DNA from: Victivallales bacterium
GTDB lineage: Bacteria; Verrucomicrobiota; Lentisphaeria; Oligosphaerales; Lenti-02
Direction: 5' to 3'
DNA length: 10,006 nt
Assembly (NCBI GenBank): GCA_018648945.1
Contig: JABGQJ010000245.1
Location: 1-10,006 of the forward strand
This document shows positions 1 to 6,843 of this stretch, piece by piece. The translations under genes and the position numbers were made by a program. The first letter of the stretch is position 1; each line of letters starts with the position of its first letter. The notes under the pieces were generated by a model. It made no database searches and was not told where the DNA came from. It was given only the letters and a program-made list of their open reading frames with translations.

Positions 1-338
1 CTCAGATGCGTCGCGGCATACAGAATGCCAGTACCGGGATCGGGCGCAAAGCTGTAGTGGACCTTGCACTGAGTGGCCCGGCCGCTGTCCCGCAGATCAC
101 CCGTGACCTGATCCATGTCGAAGAGGTAGTCGAGGGCATCCGTCGCCGCGTTGTAGCGGGTCACGGTGACCGTCTCGCCGCCCATATGTTCGCAGCACGC
201 GGCGGCGTAAACCCGGCCATCCGGCCCCGTCTGCAGGCTCCAGGCGGAGTCTGAGAGAGGTCTCTCCGTGAACTCGTAGTAGGCCCGGTCCACGCCGGGC
301 TGCGCGAAGTCCAGAGGATGCGCCGTCATCCGTTCCAT
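1..338 (-). CDS. Probable beta-propeller protein, N-terminal fragment (runs off left edge)
   Basis: The minus-strand frame is open from an ATG at 338 to the window edge, giving 112 codons with no stop. The protein starts MERMTAHPLDFAQPG and has no signal peptide or membrane segment, so it looks cytoplasmic. A strong Shine-Dalgarno GGGAGG (complement of 346-351) lies 7 bases before the ATG and fixes the start. The visible part has the rhythm of propeller blades: GPDGRVYAAA, then a strand pair ending VTRYNAATDALDYL, then FAPDPGTGILYAATHL. This alternation of 'G-x-VY/LY' strands with short Asp/Gly turns is typical of SMP-30, PQQ-like or kelch-like propellers. The substrate cannot be told from this fragment. 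It starts 27 bases after the oxidoreductase stop and is probably the last visible gene of the same operon. Coding is well supported; the fold is inferred. Confidence 0.6.
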   Translation of the reverse strand, partial: MERMTAHPLDFAQPGVDRAYYEFTERPLSDSAWSLQTGPDGRVYAAACCEHMGGETVTVTRYNAATDALDYLFDMDQVTGDLRDSGRATQCKVHYSFAPDPGTGILYAATHL

Positions 339-365
339 GATCCAGCCTCCCGTGAGAGTCGCCGG

Positions 366-1340
366 CTACTCGTGCATGCATTGCCAGATTTGGTCGAGAA
401 CGGCTGCGTTGCCGATCGCGTTCGCAGCCGGGACCAAAGGCTCGCACTCGCCTGCTACCACGGCGGCCAGATGGTCCGCCTCCAGCGTGAAGCTGGTCCC
501 GCCATCCATGATCTGAATCATCTCCACCGGCTTGCCCTTGAGCCGCAGTTCCATCTCGGCCTGCTTAGGATCGGGATTCCAGGGCTTGGGGATGGCGAGC
601 GTGCCTTCCGTGCCGAGGATTTCGGCGTAGGCGGCGCCGCCCGAGCGGATGCCCACGTCGAAGTGGGCCACGATGCCATTGGGGAAGTGCATCAGCGACG
701 CCAGATTCTCATCGACCCCGCTCGTCTCGCCAAGGGTCCAGATCGCCGCCACATTGTCCGGCTCCTCGCCCGCGACCATGCGACTGAAGTTGATGCAGTA
801 GCAGCCTACATCGTAGAGTCCGCCCCCGCGCAAGCCCAGATCGGCACGCACGTTGTAGGAGGTCCCCAAACCGTAGCAGAAGCAACTGCGCACGGTGCGG
901 ACCTCCCCCAGTTGCCCAGAGGTCACGATCTCGCGAATGCGCTGGGTCTGCGGATGTACCCGATACATGAAGGCTTCGAGCAGGACCACGCCCGCAGTCT
1001 CTGCCGCCGCCACCATCTCCTCGCACTCCTCGACCGTCACCCCCATGGGCTTCTCGCAGAGCACATGTTTGCCTGCCGCCAAGGCGGCGAGAACCGGTTC
1101 GCGATGGCAGGGATGGGGCGTGCCCACATAGACCGCATCCACGTCCGGATCGGCGAACAGGGCTTCGTAGGAACCATGGGCCGTGGGGAATCCGTGGGTC
1201 TTGGCAAACTCCGCAGCCCGTTCCGGGGTCCGGCTCGCCACCGCCTGCTTGACGCCCCGTTGGGCGTTGGCCAGACTCTTGGCAAAGGTCCCCGCAATCA
1301 TCCCCGTGCCGACAATTCCCCAACGCAGTGCAGTAGCCAT
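366..1340 (-). CDS. Gfo/Idh/MocA family NAD(P)-dependent oxidoreductase
   Basis: This is a 324-residue protein, a normal length for the family, which oxidises or reduces sugars, inositols or related diols with NAD(P)(H). The N-terminal Rossmann fold shows the dinucleotide loop GTGMIA at residues 11-16 and the strand/turn YVGTPHPCHREP near 71-82. The EKP signature is at 96-98; its Lys is the usual catalytic/nicotinamide-side residue. The C-terminal alpha/beta domain contains GGGLYDVGCYCIN at 172-184. Asp177 and Tyr181 occupy the positions that in the glucose-fructose oxidoreductase / dihydrodiol dehydrogenase branch carry the catalytic Tyr, where many other members have His. EAFMYRVHP at 122-130 also fits that branch. 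GGAG (complement of 1350-1353) sits 9 bases before the ATG. The gene lies between the thioesterase and the propeller gene on the same strand. The exact substrate is unknown. Confidence 0.93.
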   Translation of the reverse strand: MATALRWGIVGTGMIAGTFAKSLANAQRGVKQAVASRTPERAAEFAKTHGFPTAHGSYEALFADPDVDAVYVGTPHPCHREPVLAALAAGKHVLCEKPMGVTVEECEEMVAAAETAGVVLLEAFMYRVHPQTQRIREIVTSGQLGEVRTVRSCFCYGLGTSYNVRADLGLRGGGLYDVGCYCINFSRMVAGEEPDNVAAIWTLGETSGVDENLASLMHFPNGIVAHFDVGIRSGGAAYAEILGTEGTLAIPKPWNPDPKQAEMELRLKGKPVEMIQIMDGGTSFTLEADHLAAVVAGECEPLVPAANAIGNAAVLDQIWQCMHE

Positions 1341-1412
1341 GTCGAGAGTCTCCGTAGAATGTGATTCCGCGCGTCTCCGGTCAACCTAGCTCGCCAGTAG
1401 CCAGAGCCAAGG

Positions 1413-1838
1413 CTACCCTCCGAACTTCGTCCGCGCCACATCAGGCCACCGCACGGGGCGGCCCCGGTCGTAGTCGAAGAGCGCGATTCCGGTCTTGGCC
1501 AAGGCGATGACCACGCCATCCGCCACGCGAATGACGCGGTAGACCACATCGCAGCCGGAGCCTGTGAAGTCCATGGTCCCCACCTCGATGCGCAAGCCAT
1601 CGCCGAGGAACGCCTGGGCTTTGTAGACGATGGCCACATCGCCCATGATCATGCCATGCCCGGCCACATCCAGTTCGCTGTATCCAAGACTGCCGAGGAA
1701 GCGGATGCGGGCCTCGTGGAGGAGGCCAAGCAACGAGTCGTTCCCCAGATGCCCACCGTAGTTCACATCGCCCACACGCACGGTCAACTCGGTGGCAAAG
1801 GGGAGGTCGTCGGGTAGGGAGAGCTTCAGTCTGGCCAT
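1413..1838 (-). CDS. Hotdog-fold acyl-CoA thioesterase family protein (4HBT-like)
   Basis: This 141-residue single-domain protein has the size of 4-hydroxybenzoyl-CoA-thioesterase-like hotdog enzymes, which hydrolyse acyl-CoA thioesters in the cytoplasm. The key region is RVGDVNYGGHLGNDSLL at residues 21-37. It matches the family pattern R-x-x-D-x-(D/N)-x-x-G-H-(V/L)-x-N, with Asp24, Asn26, His30 and Asn33, and is followed by the long central helix with HEAR at 41-44. The VAIVYKAQAFLGDGLRIEV block and a final strand ALAKTGIALFDYD complete the beta sheet. The NYGxHxGND variant is typical of one subfamily, so Asn26 is probably not a defect. GGAG lies about 10 bases upstream of the ATG. It starts 20 bases after the phosphatase stop, which indicates an operon. 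The acyl substrate is not identifiable. Confidence 0.82.
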   Translation of the reverse strand: MARLKLSLPDDLPFATELTVRVGDVNYGGHLGNDSLLGLLHEARIRFLGSLGYSELDVAGHGMIMGDVAIVYKAQAFLGDGLRIEVGTMDFTGSGCDVVYRVIRVADGVVIALAKTGIALFDYDRGRPVRWPDVARTKFGG

Positions 1839-1858
1839 TCGATCACATCTCCGTAGGT

Positions 1859-2815
1859 TCAGAGCTGCCAGGATTCGGGCAGCGTTCCTTGGCTCAGGCG
1901 AACGAGCATGCCGGCGCGGAGTCCGCGTGTCGTCACCCGCAGACGGTCCGCGCCCAGACAGTCCAGGGCCTCGTGCAGGACCAGCAACCCAGCCGGCAAC
2001 ACCAGTGCCCTGCCCTCGTCCACGCAGGGCAGGGAAGCACGCTCGGACACCGTCATGCTGGCCAGGCGTTCGGCCCAGCGGTTCACCTCCACAGTCGTCG
2101 TCTCCCAGCCCTCGACCCGAGTATAGTCATACGCAGTCAGCGCCAGCACTGCCGCAGCGAGCGTCGTCGCCGTACCCCCACTCACCCGAACCTGCACGTC
2201 CTCGGGCACGACCCGGTCCAGAGCGGCCGTCAGCACCGGCACGAGCACCTCCCTTGCCGCCTCTCGTGCCACGGCACGGTCTTCCTGGCTACTGGCGCCG
2301 AACAAGCCAAACTGCTCGCCAAATCGGACGCAGCCAAGGTCCAGGCTCTCGGCAAAGGCACACTGCCCTGGCCGGCCGGCCGAGACCTCCGTGCTGCCGC
2401 CACCCACGTCGAGAGTCAACAGCGGTTGTCCAGGCGGCGCGCCGCCCGCCACCCCAAGAAAGGTGGTCTCCGCTTCCTCCCTCCCGCCGAACACCCGTGG
2501 CACAAAACCAAAGCGCGCCTCGCAGGCCGCCACGAACACATCCCGGTTCCGCGCATCCCGCAACGCGCTGGTCCCGGCGGCAGCTCCCATGAGGCCGGGG
2601 AACCGCGCGCGGGCCTCGGCGAAGAAATGCGCGACGTGGGCCAGCGTCCGCTCCACCGCCGCTGGTAGCAAGACGCCTGTTCGCTGCACGTCCTCCCCCA
2701 GGCGGGTGACCGCAGCCCACTCCTGGACCGGGTGCCAGCCGTCCTCGGTCTCCCGAGCCACGAGCAATTGAATGGAGTTGGTGCCCAGATCCAGGGCGCC
2801 GCGCAGGTGGGACAT
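1859..2815 (-). CDS. Ppx/GppA-type exopolyphosphatase / pppGpp phosphatase
   Basis: This 318-residue protein has the ASKHA (acetate-kinase/Hsp70/actin) fold of Ppx/GppA enzymes, which release phosphate from polyphosphate or the 5' phosphate from pppGpp. Seen in order: phosphate-1 loop LDLGTNSIQLLVA at 8-20; GTSALRDARNRDVF at 81-94; GREEAETTFLGV at 111-122, where Glu114 is the likely general base; phosphate-2 loop LDVGGGSTEVS at 135-145; SLDLGCVRFGEQF at 157-169; the adenosine-type motif VSGGTATTLA at 211-220; and the closing helix pair around LPAGLLVL at 273-280. It lacks the C-terminal HD-like region of E. coli Ppx, so it is the short form. An upstream in-frame extension to 3010 exists but has no domain character. 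The ATG at 2815 is preceded 6 bases away by GGAGG (complement of 2822-2826), which decides the start. It is the first gene of the minus-strand operon. Ppx versus GppA specificity cannot be decided. Confidence 0.92.
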   Translation of the reverse strand: MSHLRGALDLGTNSIQLLVARETEDGWHPVQEWAAVTRLGEDVQRTGVLLPAAVERTLAHVAHFFAEARARFPGLMGAAAGTSALRDARNRDVFVAACEARFGFVPRVFGGREEAETTFLGVAGGAPPGQPLLTLDVGGGSTEVSAGRPGQCAFAESLDLGCVRFGEQFGLFGASSQEDRAVAREAAREVLVPVLTAALDRVVPEDVQVRVSGGTATTLAAAVLALTAYDYTRVEGWETTTVEVNRWAERLASMTVSERASLPCVDEGRALVLPAGLLVLHEALDCLGADRLRVTTRGLRAGMLVRLSQGTLPESWQL

Positions 2816-3103
2816 GGAAGTCCTCCGAGAAGCGGACAACCGTGTGGCGGTCCATGCCCGAAACGGTACTCCCGACAGCCGGCGATGCAACCGACACTGT
2901 TCCTGGATCGCCACGCGGCGGGACGCTCTCGCGGGTTCCGTGAAGTGCGCATTTACGCGACATGGGGAACCGCTGGCCCAAGGGACGTGTCCCCAAGGAC
3001 ATGAGGGCACCGATCATCACCCACCCAGGAGCTTGCCCCCCGGTCTCCCCGTAGAACCAACGACGGATACTCCGCCGGAACCATCAATCCAAGGAATTGA
3101 GCA
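2816..3103. other. Divergent intergenic region, 288 bases
   Basis: This gene-free stretch separates the minus-strand phosphatase operon from the plus-strand lipoproteins and must hold promoters for both directions. It contains the phosphatase Shine-Dalgarno at its left end, the lipoprotein Shine-Dalgarno-like AAGGAA at about 3091-3096, and one clear palindrome (2982-2993). I found no convincing -35/-10 pair on either strand. The in-frame extension of the phosphatase ORF through this region has no recognisable domain and is probably non-coding. Confidence 0.6.
2982..2993. promoter_or_regulatory. 12-base palindrome, possible operator
   Basis: GGGAC and GTCCC form a perfect 5-bp inverted repeat around a GT spacer. 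They are embedded between two direct copies of CCAAGG (2978-2983 and 2993-2998). The site sits mid-way between two divergent transcription units, where a regulator binding site would be expected. It is short, so chance occurrence in GC-rich DNA is possible, and no regulator gene is adjacent. Confidence 0.3.
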
Positions 3104-3421
3104 ATGAACGTGCAATCAAGAACAGTCGGCAGTAAGGTCCTAGTGGCATGCGCCGCCCTCGTTTTCGCAGTTGTCCTGGTCGGTTGCCAGACGGCTGGAC
3201 AGCTCGTCGAGACGGCAGGGACTCCGCAGTGCCCCATGTGCAAGACCGAAACAAAAACGACCGCCATCAAGGGACTGAACTACACCAAGAGTGCGTGCCC
3301 CGGCTGCAAGACCGTCCGCCAAACCGGCGTGTTCGACGAGCTGGCAGACCTGACCGAGGTCCATGTGTGTGACCACTGCAAAGCCGTGGTCGCCACCTGC
3401 CCCGCCTGCGCCAAGAAGTAG
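3104..3421 (+). CDS. Small Cys-rich lipoprotein with four CxxC motifs
   Basis: This 105-residue predicted lipoprotein has no name I recognise. Residues 11-27 are a hydrophobic signal segment ending in the lipobox LVGC, with Cys28 the probable lipidation site; +2 Gln suggests outer-membrane delivery in a Gram-negative cell. The mature part carries four CxxC pairs: CPMC 43-46, CPGC 65-68, CDHC 89-92 and CPAC 99-102. These are spaced so that two zinc-ribbon-like knuckles, or two metal/thiol sites, could form. It ends shortly after the last pair (AKK). The ATG has AAGGAA about 7-9 bases upstream. It is followed by a hairpin and then another small lipoprotein with a metal-binding-type Cys module, so a role in binding or sensing metal in the periplasm is plausible. 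That role is inference; a purely structural zinc site is equally possible. Confidence 0.8.
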   Translation: MNVQSRTVGSKVLVACAALVFAVVLVGCQTAGQLVETAGTPQCPMCKTETKTTAIKGLNYTKSACPGCKTVRQTGVFDELADLTEVHVCDHCKAVVATCPACAKK

Positions 3422-3447
3422 ATCCCCCAACAACCTGACGAATCGGG

Positions 3448-3470
3448 AGGGAGCCACTCCGGCTCCCTTC
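3448..3470 (+). terminator. Intergenic GC hairpin, weak terminator or attenuator
   Basis: AGGGAGCC (3448-3455) pairs with GGCTCCCT (3461-3468) around a 5-base ACTCC loop, giving 8 perfect base pairs. It is followed by the pyrimidine run TTCTTCC rather than a clean T tract. It lies 26 bases after the stop of the four-CxxC lipoprotein and 34 bases before the next start. It may partly terminate transcription or stabilise the upstream mRNA, setting different levels for the two lipoproteins. Confidence 0.5.
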
Positions 3471-3502
3471 TTCCATAGGCCAGAAACAAGGAGACTGACT
3501 GA

Positions 3503-3835
3503 ATGTCACGCAACGCAACCTACCTGGCAATCGCCGCCGCATCCGCACTCTTCGCTACTGGCTGTTCCAAGCCGGTAGTGGAAGACGCAGGTCCCCCGCC
3601 CAACGAGAAGGCCCAGATGGAGGCAATGGAGAAGCAGAACGAGCAGCAGGACAAGGCCCAGACCATCTGCCCAGTGATGGAAAAGGCGATCAACAAGGAG
3701 CTCTATGCCGACGTCGAAGGCAAGAGAATCTATGTCTGTTGTGCAGGCTGCATCGCCACCATCAAGAAGGATCCCGCCAAGTACATCGCCAAGGCCCAGG
3801 AAGGCGGCGTGGCCCTGGAAGCGGTTCCCAAGTAG
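3503..3835 (+). CDS. Lipoprotein with YHS/TRASH-like metal-binding module
   Basis: This is a 110-residue predicted lipoprotein. The signal segment at residues 6-20 ends in the lipobox FATGC with Cys21. A Pro- and Gln/Glu-rich charged linker (about 25-53) follows. The globular part is TICPVMEKAINKELY (54-68) then GKRIYVCCAGC (73-83) and KKDPAKYI (88-95). The pattern C-P-V-M...G-K-x-I-Y-x-C-C-x-x-C...P-x-K-Y is that of YHS/TRASH-type heavy-metal-binding domains, found in copper- and other metal-handling proteins; the candidate ligands are Cys56, Cys79, Cys80 and Cys83. AAGGAG lies about 9 bases before the ATG and fixes the start. It stands directly downstream of the four-CxxC lipoprotein. The metal is not determinable, and no transporter or metalloregulator gene is in the window. 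Confidence 0.82.
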   Translation: MSRNATYLAIAAASALFATGCSKPVVEDAGPPPNEKAQMEAMEKQNEQQDKAQTICPVMEKAINKELYADVEGKRIYVCCAGCIATIKKDPAKYIAKAQEGGVALEAVPK

Positions 3836-3899
3836 CGCAACAGCGCGCCTGCCCGGGGTGAGAGTTCGTTCCCGGTCCCCGCGAAAACGGCTTGCTTCC

Positions 3900-3908
3900 T
3901 GCTATATT
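3900..3908 (+). promoter_or_regulatory. Extended -10 promoter for the DUF58/BatA operon
   Basis: TGCTATATT matches the extended -10 form TGnTATAAT with one mismatch. It is a rare AT-rich island in a GC-rich 113-base gap. It lies 40 bases before the ATG at 3949, leaving room for a short leader. No good -35 is seen 16-18 bases upstream, as is common for extended -10 promoters. It would drive the downstream gene array separately from the lipoproteins. Confidence 0.45.
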
Positions 3909-3948
3909 CGGAGGCTCTGCCCATGGACCGGAAACGAGCGCTCACCCC

Positions 3949-4851
3949 ATGCCCGAACCCAAGCTGACCGAACTGCTCTCCCCGAGCGTATTGGCCCGAA
4001 TCGACGACTACTCGCTCCTGGCGCGAACGGTCGTCGAAGGGTTCATTTCCGGCCTTCACCGAAGTCTCTTCCAGGGCTTTGGCAGCGAGTTCTTCCAGTA
4101 CCGCCCCTATGTGGCAGGAGATGACCTGAAGTACGTGGACTGGAAGGTGTATGCCCGACAGGACCGCCTGCAGACCAAGGTCTTCCAGGAAGAGACGAAC
4201 ATGAACTGCTGCCTGGTGCTGGACGCCAGCGCGAGCATGGACTACCAGGGGGACCGGGCCGCGTGCAACAAGCTGCGCTATGCGGCTATGGCGGCGGCGT
4301 GTCTGGCCTATCTCGCATCCCGCCAAGGCGACCGGGTCGGGCTGTACGCCTACGGTGACGGCCTGCAGACCGTGGTCCACCCAGGGCGCGGGGGCGGCTT
4401 GCGGGGGGTGCTCAGCGCCATCGCCAGGCTGAAGCCCGCTGGGGTGGCGGACCATCGCCAGGCCCTGGATTTCGTCAGCGACAGCGTTCGCCGCCGAGGG
4501 ATCGTGGTCTGGCTTTCCGACTTCCATGGTGCGGAGGACGAGGTGGGGTCCCTGCTCAAACGCTTCCGCTTCTCCCACCACGAGGGGGTCGCCTTCCAGA
4601 TCCTCGACCCCGATGAACTCGACTTGCCCTTCGCCGGGACCATGCGCTTCGTGGACAGCGAGCACTCGGGCGAGATCGTCACCGCCCCGGAGGAAGTCCG
4701 CGAGGAGTACCGGCAGCGAGTGGCGGAGTTCACCGAGACGATTCGCCTTTCCTGCTTGCGAGAGCAAGTGGATTACCTGTTCATGCGGTCGGACGAGAAC
4801 CTGGGCAACTTGCTTGCGGCCTACCTCCATCGCCGGGAGAGTCTGGCCTGA
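3949..4851 (+). CDS. DUF58 domain protein with VWA-type fold
   Basis: This 300-residue cytoplasmic protein belongs to the DUF58 family, usually encoded with a MoxR AAA+ ATPase and BatA/BatB-type membrane VWA proteins and thought to act with them on envelope proteins. The DUF58 signature is YRPYVAGDDLKYVDWKVYAR at residues 51-70, followed by TKVFQEE (76-82). A VWA-like core follows with the metal-ion-dependent adhesion motif DASAS at 92-96 and a later acidic strand end VVWLSDF (186-192), whose Asp191 could complete the metal site. The ATG at 3949 gives MPEPKLTELLSP, a typical family N-terminus. A longer TTG-initiated reading from 3892 would add 19 residues of no domain character and would cross the promoter. 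The Shine-Dalgarno is weak (GGAAACGAG about 15 bases upstream), so start confidence is moderate. The stop overlaps the BatA-like start by one base, implying translational coupling. Confidence 0.9.
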   Translation: MPEPKLTELLSPSVLARIDDYSLLARTVVEGFISGLHRSLFQGFGSEFFQYRPYVAGDDLKYVDWKVYARQDRLQTKVFQEETNMNCCLVLDASASMDYQGDRAACNKLRYAAMAAACLAYLASRQGDRVGLYAYGDGLQTVVHPGRGGGLRGVLSAIARLKPAGVADHRQALDFVSDSVRRRGIVVWLSDFHGAEDEVGSLLKRFRFSHHEGVAFQILDPDELDLPFAGTMRFVDSEHSGEIVTAPEEVREEYRQRVAEFTETIRLSCLREQVDYLFMRSDENLGNLLAAYLHRRESLA

Positions 4852-6818
4852 TGCCCACCTTCGCTCACCCATTCTTCCTTTTCGGCGCCTTGGCGGCAGC
4901 GATTCCCGTCGTCCTGCACCTGATGAACCGGCAGCTTCCCCGGCGGCTACGCTTCCCCTCCATCCGCTTTCTCCGGACTGCCCGCCTGCCCCGCGAAGGC
5001 CGCCGACGGCTCCGGGATCTGCTGATCCTCGCCCTTCGCGTGCTGGCTCTGGTCTGCGTGGCCGTCGCCTTGGCGCGGCCCAGGCGCCCCGTCTCGCCCA
5101 CCGCCGTCCGGGTCGGCGACGCCCGCCAGGTCGCCATCGTCCTGGATGCGTCCGCCAGTATGTCCGGATTCGGCTCGGCGCAGCGGGGCCGGGAGCAAGT
5201 GGAGAACCTCATTGGCGAACTCCCCGCCGAGGCCCGGATCGGTCTGGTTGTCTCGGCTCAGAACGCCCTGCAGACCCTCCCGCCCACCACGGACCGCACC
5301 GAATTGCGGGCCGTCCTGGCGGACTACGCCCCCACCAACCAGGCCGGCAGTCATCGCCATGCGGCACGCGAAGCAGCCCAGATGCTCACCAAACCGGGGG
5401 GGCTGCTTGTTCTCGCCTCCGACTTCCAGCGCGGGGACTGGCGCATTGCCGACAGTCTTGGCCTGCCTGCCGAGACGGAGATCCGCTTCCTCGAGACCAT
5501 CGCCGAGCCCCAGACCAACGCCGGGATCATCGCCGTCGATGCCGTTCCTCTCGGCAGCGACACCAAGCGCGTGGTGGTGACCGTCCGCAACTTCGCCGCC
5601 GCCCCGGCCCAGCGCCAAGTCAAGATCGCCGACGCCACGGGCGAACAGGTCCGCAATGTGGAGCTCCCTCCCCTGCAGAACCGCCGGGTGGCCTTGGTGC
5701 TTCGCCGACAGACCGGCGAGCTGACCGTCCGTCTCAATCCGGATGCCTATCCGGCGGACGATGTCTTCCATGCCTGGACCGGTGCCCGGCCGCCTCTGCC
5801 GGTCCTCGCCATCAGCAGCCCGGAGAAGGAACCCGGCTCCCGCGATGCCGCGCTCTTCCTGCGCAAGGCTCTCGAACTGCGCGACGAACGGAGCCCCGTC
5901 CAATTCCGCGTCACGGAGGTGGAGGATCGCTTCTTCTTCACCCACCAACTCGGCGACACCAAGCTGATTGTCGTCCTGGGCGCGGGGGGCCACTTTGAGG
6001 AGGCCGAACTCGGCAAGCTTCAACAGTTCCTGAACGAAGGGGGCATCGCCATCTGGACGCCCGGTTCCTCCGCCTCCCGCGCCTTCCAGCAACTCTGGCG
6101 GCACGGCCTGCTGCGCGCCCGCTTCCTGGAGCTCGCCGGCGAGAATGGCACCGACACCTTTGGCCTGGGCTGGGTGAACCCGGAAACCGCTCTCGGGCAG
6201 GTCTTTTCCCGGCCGGAAACGACCGATCTCTTCCTGTTCGCAATCCGCCGCTACGCCCGCTTCCAGGTACCCAGCGATGCCACCGTCTGGCTCCGCTTCC
6301 TGAACGGCGATCCCGCCCTGGTCGATGCGCCCGCCGGTCGCGGCCGGCTCTTCCTCAGCGCCCTCCCCCTGTCCGCCAACTGGAGCGACCTGCCCCTGAC
6401 CCAGTCCTTCCTGCCTCTCATCCGCGAACTGGCGCTGGTGGCGGTTCCCCCCGGCTTCGGCATCCACAACATCGACTGCGGCGGCGAGCTGTCCCACGAC
6501 GGCAAGGCCGTGGACACCTCCTCGCCCCGGGCCTTCCTCCATGCCGAGGAGTCCGTGCAGATCAACGTGAGTCGACGCGAGTCCGTCCTGGAAAGGGCCA
6601 ACCTGTACGATCTGAACCGTCAACTCGTGGCGGACGATGCTGGCGACCTGCTCGCGGACCTGGATCGCGCCATTCCGGGCGGACACGCCAACGAGCTCTG
6701 GATCTGGCCCGCCGGACTTGCTGCGCTGCTGGTCCTGGCGGAACTGCTCTTGGCACACCGATTCGACCAACGCGAACTCGCTGGCCGAGGGCTCCCCGCT
6801 GCCCCGCCGCAGAGCTGA
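4851..6818 (+). CDS. BatA-like membrane protein with VWA domain
   Basis: This 655-residue inner-membrane protein begins with the BatA N-terminal domain: a first helix around residues 7-24 (FLFGALAAAIPVVLHLMNR), then LPRRLRFPSIRFLR, a basic loop, and a second helix around 56-76. A periplasmic or cytoplasmic VWA domain follows, with MIDAS motif DASASM at 99-104, a conserved Thr in the PPTTDRTEL segment (about 144-152) and the strand LLVLASDFQRGDW. The remaining ~400 residues are a beta-rich region, with a DUF4159/GATase-like look around LIVVLGAGGHFEEAELGKLQQF. The protein ends in a third membrane helix at about 617-636 and a short tail. The length suits the large 'BatA with CARDB-like/GATase-like' members. 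The ATG shares its A with the TGA of the DUF58 gene. A 647-codon antisense ORF across this gene is a codon-bias shadow. Confidence 0.88.
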   Translation: MPTFAHPFFLFGALAAAIPVVLHLMNRQLPRRLRFPSIRFLRTARLPREGRRRLRDLLILALRVLALVCVAVALARPRRPVSPTAVRVGDARQVAIVLDASASMSGFGSAQRGREQVENLIGELPAEARIGLVVSAQNALQTLPPTTDRTELRAVLADYAPTNQAGSHRHAAREAAQMLTKPGGLLVLASDFQRGDWRIADSLGLPAETEIRFLETIAEPQTNAGIIAVDAVPLGSDTKRVVVTVRNFAAAPAQRQVKIADATGEQVRNVELPPLQNRRVALVLRRQTGELTVRLNPDAYPADDVFHAWTGARPPLPVLAISSPEKEPGSRDAALFLRKALELRDERSPVQFRVTEVEDRFFFTHQLGDTKLIVVLGAGGHFEEAELGKLQQFLNEGGIAIWTPGSSASRAFQQLWRHGLLRARFLELAGENGTDTFGLGWVNPETALGQVFSRPETTDLFLFAIRRYARFQVPSDATVWLRFLNGDPALVDAPAGRGRLFLSALPLSANWSDLPLTQSFLPLIRELALVAVPPGFGIHNIDCGGELSHDGKAVDTSSPRAFLHAEESVQINVSRRESVLERANLYDLNRQLVADDAGDLLADLDRAIPGGHANELWIWPAGLAALLVLAELLLAHRFDQRELAGRGLPAAPPQS

Positions 6819-6828
6819 TCGCCCCGGC

Positions 6829-6835
6829 AAAGGAG
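6829..6835 (+). promoter_or_regulatory. Ribosome binding site deciding a GTG start
   Basis: AAAGGAG ends 8 bases before the GTG at 6844. An ATG at 6837 is closer but in another frame that gives no protein-like sequence. The in-frame reading that starts further upstream at 6637 overlaps the BatA-like gene. The spacing therefore selects the GTG. Confidence 0.65.
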
Positions 6836-6843
6836 AATGCCCC

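Noticed and set aside
318..1364. 348-codon plus-strand ORF antisense to the oxidoreductase
   Set aside because: It mirrors the Gfo/Idh/MocA gene, is His/Arg-rich, and has no family motifs.
2816..3010. 65-residue N-terminal extension of the Ppx/GppA protein
   Set aside because: Its sequence has no signal or domain character, and a GGAGG six bases before the ATG at 2815 marks the normal start directly before the phosphate-binding motif.
3852..3881. Possible terminator after the YHS-like lipoprotein
   Set aside because: CGGGG and CCCCG can pair, but across a loop of about 19 bases and with no T run. It is too weak to call.
3730..4872. 380-codon minus-strand ORF antisense to the DUF58 gene
   Set aside because: No recognisable domain and no ribosome binding site; the opposite strand carries a clear DUF58 protein.
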